This document shows positions 57,930 through 64,000 of a stretch of DNA of 64,000 nucleotides, piece by piece. Numbering within the stretch: the first letter of the stretch is position 1; each line of letters starts with the position of its first letter. A program made the translations under genes and the position numbers. The stretch lies in assembly GCA_047967505.1 (NCBI GenBank), contig CM106540.1, one strand, 5' to 3'. Source of the DNA: Dipteris shenzhenensis (taxonomy: Eukaryota; Polypodiophyta; Polypodiopsida; Gleicheniales). The notes under the pieces were generated by a model. That model was not told where the DNA came from. It saw only the letters and a list, made by a program, of their open reading frames with translations, and searched no databases.

Positions 57930-58260
57930 CAATAAGACCTTCGCCTATGGCCAATTCAACAAAATTGGACAAATTTTACACTTCGCAGAACAAGGTATAA
58001 AGTTCACTCTCATGAGGAAGGGGCTTTAGAACATTGCAAATGGCAAGCAGAAGAAATCAACCACACAAGAAGCATAGAAATATGGATAGGGAAAGACGAG
58101 AAGGCACTTGGAATTGTTGCTTTAGGATTAAGTGACGAATTGGTCCATCATATTGATGGAAAAGACACATCCTTTGAGGCCTGGGAAGAATTAAAGAAAG
58201 CCAAAGTTCTAATATTAGCCTCCTCATATAGTATTTTGAATGGAACTTGAACAAGGTGAA
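57930..58260 (+). pseudogene. Ty1/copia gag fragment
   Basis: A frame reads SIEIWIGKDEKALGIVALGL, then SDELVHHIDGKDTSFEAWEE and LKKAK. This is the W-x-x-x-D-x-K-A-L...A-x-E-A-W-x-x-L core of copia Gag (UBN2-like). It breaks down after 58250. No other part of the element was identified. Confidence 0.7.
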
Positions 58261-58938
58261 TCTCTTGCTGCACATCTCAATCAAATGAAGTCATCAAACA
58301 TTATAGCAAGGTACTCTCGAATGTGCTTCAAGGACTAACTATTTGTAACTTCAAGACACTTGATAGCAACATGTGGCATATAAATCTATACCTCTATTGT
58401 CTCTTCTGCAAAACAATCCAATGCAATCCAAGTATTGTCATTATTGTTCGAATGCCTATATGCATACCTCATGTAACAACTCCCATGCCAGACTTGGTAC
58501 TTGGTGACTAGTGTGATCTCCCTTTTGAATACCTTCCTTAGTATCCCAGCTGATATAGAGGAGATTATCAAAGAATTGTTGTGCCATTTGTTTACAAATC
58601 CACATCATCTTTCTTCTATGAATGAAGACCAATTTGAAGCAATGGACAAACACCAAAGAGGGCATGAGCCAACTCAAACTAGTAGACTTATAACCAAAAG
58701 ACAATTTCATGGATGCTTGAATGTCTTTCCTCATCCTCATCCTAAATTCTACTGGATTAGGAATTGGCCATTCTATACTATCAAATTTTGGAGGAGGTAG
58801 TGGGTGAGTGCTTCCAAATGCTTGATCTATATGAGGGACTTGATAAAATGCATTATTTGAAAAAACCCCTAAATTGACTAAGGAGGCCGAACTATGCCCT
58901 TGGAACGTGAGCTCCTTGTTGAGTACGTATTCACTCAC
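58261..58938 (-). other. unrecognised reading frame
   Basis: A minus-strand frame of 160 codons (58456-58938) has no recognised motif. A stretch PPPKFDSIEWPIPNP is Pro-rich. It may be chance. It lies next to the copia gag relic. Confidence 0.25.
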
Positions 58939-60443
58939 CCTGCTAACTCAGAATGCTTGGGTTAGTTTCCAACTTGGTGCTTGCTTTATGAAGATGCTCA
59001 CTCTTACAATCCTAAGGTAGGGGTGCCCATGTGCAGAACAGTTACCAATAATTAACCCTCGGGGCTAGCTAACAGGAAAGAATTGTGTGATGATGGGAGA
59101 ACACTGAGTTATTATCCACACTTAACACTTAGTGAAGTACACAACAAGCAAAACCAAGAAGAGAGACCATTTCTCTTTCATTGAATCAGAACCACTGTGA
59201 ACAATCAAGCCACCTCGGCTTGCAATGAACACTCCCTAATCTATCAACTCAGGTCAAAAAAAGAGAACTCGGCACATTGCTCTCTCTTTTTCTCCTTTGC
59301 ATGTTATAAGTTTTTCTCCACCTAAGAACTGCCTTCCATTTTAGCACGCACTCGGTGTGCTCGCTGATACTCGCCTATAAGTGGATACTCCAGAATCATC
59401 TGCTCTCATTATTGCAAGGCAATGCACTCCAATTATTCGTGTTTGATGCTCGGTGACCATGTACTAGTTGGCCTCACCATATCGCCTCAGCTATCCTTGC
59501 CCGTGTCCTCATGGACTCGTTGGGACTAGTCATTACTCGAAGGCGGATGCTCGCAGGTCAGCAACACCTTCATTGATTGGATGATTGTGGGTGTATGAAT
59601 GGTTAAGAAGGCTTGGCTTGATTGGTAGTTGGTGATCAATGAGGGGAACACGTTGTTTCAAAATGGCGCCCCCTTGGTACCAAGGATAAACATTAGAGAT
59701 GTCTACCAGCGATCACTCGGGTTCGGCCAGCCAATCTAGGGACTAAGATTTAGCAACTGGGTCCTCAGATGGGAAGTCGATGCCGCATGTTTCAAAATTG
59801 GTGCAGTACCACTGCAACTAGTTGACATGCTCTTACCATTCAATCCTTGGTTTCTTACACAGGTCACATATGTTAGTGAGCATGGACCATGCTTCTGCTA
59901 CATGACTACTATTGATTAGGTGCTCAAGCTCCCATAAAAGCTTGCCATACTAAGTGGATAACATGGCTATGGTAGGCTTAGGTATTTGCCAAACTTGTGC
60001 GATAATCAACCTGCACTCGGCTTTGAATATGTTGTGCTGCCATTTAGCACGCTCCTTCACAAAATGGTTGAAGTCTCAGATGGCCTTGTCATAGATAGGG
60101 ATAATCAGTGGATGGGTTCTGAAATGTCATTGTGCATGGAGGGTGCAGTAAACACCTTATCTCCTACTGGTGGCTATCAATAAACCCTAGAGTGGATAGG
60201 CATATCCTCCTTACCTAGAATACCCAACAAAATTTCTATTATAGCTATAGCAATTGGAAGACCATCTAGCAAAATGGGCTCAGCATCTACAATATGCTCA
60301 CTTTGCACCTCCTTATCTTTGACCTTGGCCAAAACTTTGATCTGCGTTGTTATATTAAAATTGTAGTCCATATGTACTACCCGCTTGATATGGGTCTCCT
60401 TACTAGAATGTAATAATAATAGTGTTTGGGCCATGACCCCTTC

Positions 60444-60488
<45 letters not shown>

Positions 60489-61311
60489 AGGAGAGGGAGA
60501 GGGAAATTTTTACAATGGCTTCAAAAGCTTTATGGAGTGGCTTGTTTGGGCTCTTCTTAATTGGTGACGTCTTCAACAAGTGTGCATATTTGCTTGGCTT
60601 TACACTTGCTATAAGCAATACAGAGGTTTGTTCAAGATGCAAGTTGGCCTAGGGGAGTAGTTGGGATACAAGAGGTTGGAGGCTTGAAAGGGGATGACAT
60701 TTAGCAAGCAAGAAAACCTACAAGAATCGACTCCAAATTAGCAATGAACCATAAAGCTAGAATAGTCTTATGACCAATCCTATTTAGGGGTCTTTAAGCT
60801 TACAAGGCTGAAAGACTAGTTAATGTGCCAACCACCAACTACATTTAAAAGCTCCACAGTATCCAAGCCATGTATAAGGAACCATGCCTCAAATCCTAGC
60901 TTCATGGAGAGAATTGTGCACGTCCCTCTAAGAAACATTGCATTAAAATGGTCTTCTATAAAATTCATCATTTCTTCCAACATTCTCTCTTGGCACAGGG
61001 ATCTGCATTCACGTGATAAATCCTAGTGCCTTCCCTCTTTACACTCTCGTTGTCATACCATCCATCTGTGAGTGCCCATAGGAAGACCTCCTACATGGTG
61101 GAAGAGCACCATTTCTCAATGCCCTAATCAAGCCATGTGCCAGTAAAATGGAGCAACCTCATGACCTACTTTAGCAGCCCAAGACATTATGCCAAGAACA
61201 ATTTCTCAATTCCCTAATCAAGCCTTGTGATAGCAAAATGGAGCAACCTCATTACCTACTTTAGCAGCCAAAGACATCCAGACAGAAGCGGTGAGAGGGG
61301 GTCAAGTGGCA

Positions 61312-61313
<2 letters not shown>
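58939..61313. other. unassigned DNA with a (GA)n tract
   Basis: No gene recognised. (AG)n at 60445-60485. A minus-strand frame 60177-60434 (85 codons) and a plus-strand frame 59986-60183 show no motif I can name. A 48-bp phrase (about CAATTCCCTAATCAAGCC) is partly duplicated near 61118 and 61208. Confidence 0.35.
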
Positions 61314-61352
<39 letters not shown>

Positions 61353-61376
61353 AGAGGGAGAGAGAGAGAGTAGATA

Positions 61377-61432
<56 letters not shown>

Positions 61433-61475
61433 GGGGGAGGGAGAGAGAAGATAGATCAAAGAGAGAGAGAGAGAG

Positions 61476-61541
<66 letters not shown>
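61314..61541 (+). repeat. compound (GA)n / (G)n / (CA)n microsatellite
   Basis: GA tracts at 61314-61346, 61379-61421 and 61487-61541, with a pure G run (about 61422-61437) and a short CACACA tract (about 61477-61487). Confidence 0.97.
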
Positions 61542-61545
<4 letters not shown>

Positions 61546-62066
61546 ATTTTGGGTATGTAATATTGGTACCCATTTCAAGATTCCCTCAAAAATCCATAAT
61601 GTTTTCAAAATAAGGTTATAATTTGTGTAGTCAAAATTTTAAAAATTCTTAAATTCATGCAATTTTCATATATCATGCCCACAAATTAATAAGGACCTCG
61701 ACTAAGTCTGATAGTCTTTTCCTTCCCTTGACCTTTTTTGTGTTTCTTTTGAAAAACCATAGGATACATATTATGTTGTTGCACCTAGTAGCATATTATA
61801 CTCATTGTTGTCCAAACCGAACACGGCACTATCACATAAATTATAGAAAGAATAGAAAACTGCTACCAAGATAATGAAGAAAGCTCAATGCCTCCTTGCT
61901 TAAAAATATTCAAAGCATACATGTTCACAAACGTCTCAAGGACCCATATTCAAACCAAACATATTCACAAAACTCTCAATAGAAATCACATCTTTCTTTC
62001 TACTCAATTGTATTAGATTCATCATCTATGTCATATTTCAATCTGCTCAATAGAAATCCATATATT
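61542..62066. other. unassigned DNA
   Basis: Nothing recognised. Confidence 0.4.
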
Positions 62067-64000
62067 CTATCTACTCAATTCTACCATATGTTTCATCTCG
62101 GTCATCTCCATGATCCTCCTCTCAATCTGAGCTTTTTCTACCAGTGTCTCACTTGCTTTCTCTTTACCGACCTCCTTCTCCCAAGTGTTCTCTAGCTCGC
62201 TTGGCTCCATAAAACTGGGTTTCAATATCTTCAAAGGGGGCTCCCATGACACAGCTAACGACTAAGTTCGTATCAAAATTTCCACCTTTCAATCCAAGTT
62301 CTTGGTGCTCATTAGGAAAGTGATGAATTGCAGTGACCCTCTTCTTTATATAATCACATTGTACTTCATCTTTCTCTATCGCAATACACTTTTTCCAAGC
62401 ACATGCTATCACTGTGTCTAAACCAGGAAACACGACAACTTCCCACTCATGCTGATTAAATAATAGATCTATGAGCTAATTTATGAGGAGTTGCGGTTTT
62501 TTTATATGGATTCACTATCTCTCCATTGTTGTCCATTGTCAAATGCCTAATTTTCTTTGTCACAGTAGGAATAATAAATGATTAAGAGTAAAAGTTGCAA
62601 GTGGAGGAAAATTGATGTGACCTATACTTTTTTTACCATCCGCTAACCAATATCCAATCGGAATATTATCTATTGGTAGAGGTGAATCCATGTCCCTTCA
62701 ACTGCCTCACATTAGGCTTCATCCTACAACATAGAACAAAAATACAGTTTTAACTTACCAAAAGAAGAAACAATAACAATTTCAAAAAACATCTTTGAAT
62801 TTTGTTGGGACCATTTACCAAAAAAGTTGGTCACATCCACAACATTCGTCATAAATCATCTGCAACACCACCCCAAATTCTAAGTCTATGAAATATTACA
62901 GCCCACCAAAAGTGTTGCTATTATAATTTTCATGAAGCAAACTTTGAGCTTCTTTTCTTTGTAAGGGACTTCATCAAATGTAGAGCTAGGCACATTAAAT
63001 TTATAAGGTATATCTGCAATAAGAAGTGTGTACTCATTCTTTAGTACTAACTTTGCCAATTCATTACAATCACCATTGATCACACGATAATAAATTTAGT
63101 GGATGGTCTTCTTCCCAGTCAAACTCAAACATCTAATCAGTAAATAAGTACAATTGATTATTGTCATGTCTGACCATCTTTTTCTTTGATAGGTTGATCA
63201 ATGAGTTGCTTGAAGCTTGGTGACATAACGGTAGACTCAATACCCTTCTTGCTACATATCTGAAGATAATAGTCAAAACACAATTTGATCTCTTTTGAGC
63301 ATAAAAATTTTTTGCATTATAAAAGATAAGTTTCATTAAAGTTTGCATACTAGATTTGGCATACCATGCTTTTGAAGACATTAAAATATGGAGCAAGGCT
63401 CTTCATTTTTCTACGAAGCAAGGCTCTCTATTAAAATACGGAGCAAGGCTCTTCATTTTTCTACTCTTAGGATACTCCTCCCAATTGCCTTTCAATCTGG
63501 CACGTTCACTCGTCGGATTTTTGTTTCCTGCATTTCATATATATGTTATGCCTGCATTGAAATACGTATAATTTATCTTATTTTCATAAACAAAGTTTCA
63601 TGACGCATGTTTATATAGAGGAAAATGAGTGATGTTTACTTACTCATCAAATTCATTGCCCATATTTTTAAGAGATAGATCCTGAAACACAACTCTACCA
63701 AGCACAGACTTATGAGAGTCTTATCTTATATTCCTTGCATACTATTCCATGTTGTGGCATGAATCTCCTCAAGTAAATCCTTGATTGCATGGGGTTCTTT
63801 CTTGCTTCTTTTAACTATGACTTTTTTTGCCCTTTGATTTCTAAGTTCTCCCACTTTGTAAAGATTGCATTAATAAGATCCCATACTTCACCACTGCGAA
63901 ATGCAATTTGGAACATTTCATCCCACACTCTAAAGCTATCACTTCGCCTTGATGGATCTTTTATAGATGCAAAAATCCTAGTCTCATTTAACAAAGACAA
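62067..64000 (-). pseudogene. broken gene resembling a DNA N4/N6 amino-methyltransferase (motif IV before motif I)
   Basis: Read on the minus strand, the coding traces come in this order. An upstream part reaches the window edge (SFRVWDEMFQIAFRSGEVWD). Next come KGIESTVMSPSFKQLIDQPI and, after a frame change, SLTGKKTIH. Then VINGDCNELAKLVLKNEY and TLLIADIPYKFN (63004-63015 encodes D-I-P-Y). Then NPYKKTATPHKLAHRSI, WEVVVFPGLDTVIACAW and KKCIAIEKDEVQCDYIKKRV (about 62345-62450), and a charged tail to 62067. This resembles amino-methyltransferases: GDC-x-E-L, catalytic (D/N)PPY, the KP/KT motif before the cofactor site, FxGxG, and the acidic residue that binds S-adenosylmethionine. The order motif IV then I is the beta class. 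DPPY has P to I and FxGxG has G to D, and stops and shifts occur, so it is a pseudogene or has introns I cannot place. Confidence 0.6.

Noticed and set aside
60177-60434. 85-codon minus-strand frame with faint likeness to Alba-type proteins
   Set aside because: The resemblance is limited to a short hydrophobic stretch and lacks the conserved N-terminal Alba motifs.

Overview
The window is nuclear DNA of a land plant with a large, repeat-rich genome. It has one intact host gene, spliced with GT-AG introns and encoding a plant-only protein family (BTB/NPH3). The rest is dominated by Ty3/gypsy and Ty1/copia retrotransposons, L1-type LINEs, long (GA)n/(CT)n microsatellites and gene relics. The 37.6-kb intron would suit a gymnosperm, fern or lycophyte, but the species cannot be fixed from sequence alone.

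Layout. 1-2537: mostly non-coding, with a decayed non-LTR retroelement tail. 3454-44076: an NPH3/RPT2-like (NRL) gene on the + strand, four coding exons, 642 predicted residues. Its first three exons lie in 3454-5929 and its last in 43504-44076. They are separated by a 37,574-bp phase-0 intron that splits the NPH3 domain and is almost entirely filled by mobile DNA.

Inside that intron, in order: (1) a Ty3/gypsy chromovirus-like element (5998-13468) with LTRs, an iMet-type PBS, a polypurine tract and a perfect TGAAA target duplication, carrying an inverted integrase segment; (2) unassigned DNA; (3) a minus-strand LINE (about 15593-20080) with internal tandem duplications; (4) a decayed gypsy element (about 22748-34508) whose protease region was hit by a full-length LINE (24317-31297, 17-bp target duplication, premature stops all TAG); (5) a minus-strand LTR and leader of a TGTAATGAAGG-type gypsy family; (6) a minus-strand element (36272-40299) whose LTRs enclose copia-type gag joined to gypsy-type integrase; (7) a 3' LTR of the TGTAATGAAGG family that holds a 712-bp TIR element, itself built round a 340-bp almost perfect loopless palindrome; (8) a 5'-truncated LINE tail.

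Downstream of the gene (44.1-64 kb) are purine-rich low-complexity DNA, a tRNA-like SINE candidate, another LINE tail, a run of small tandem duplications (47.6-54.4 kb), a divergent histone H3-like reading frame, a RING-H2 reading frame, a copia gag relic, long GA tracts and, at the right edge on the minus strand, a broken gene resembling a prokaryotic-type DNA amino-methyltransferase (motif IV before motif I).

The host gene probably works in the phototropin/NPH3 adaptor class, in which BTB/NPH3 proteins act at the plasma membrane as signalling adaptors or CUL3 substrate adaptors. Everything else is transposable-element or relic DNA. The most unusual items are the methyltransferase relic, the palindrome inside the TIR element, the TAG-only decay of the LINE, the H3-like frame and the copia/gypsy chimera.
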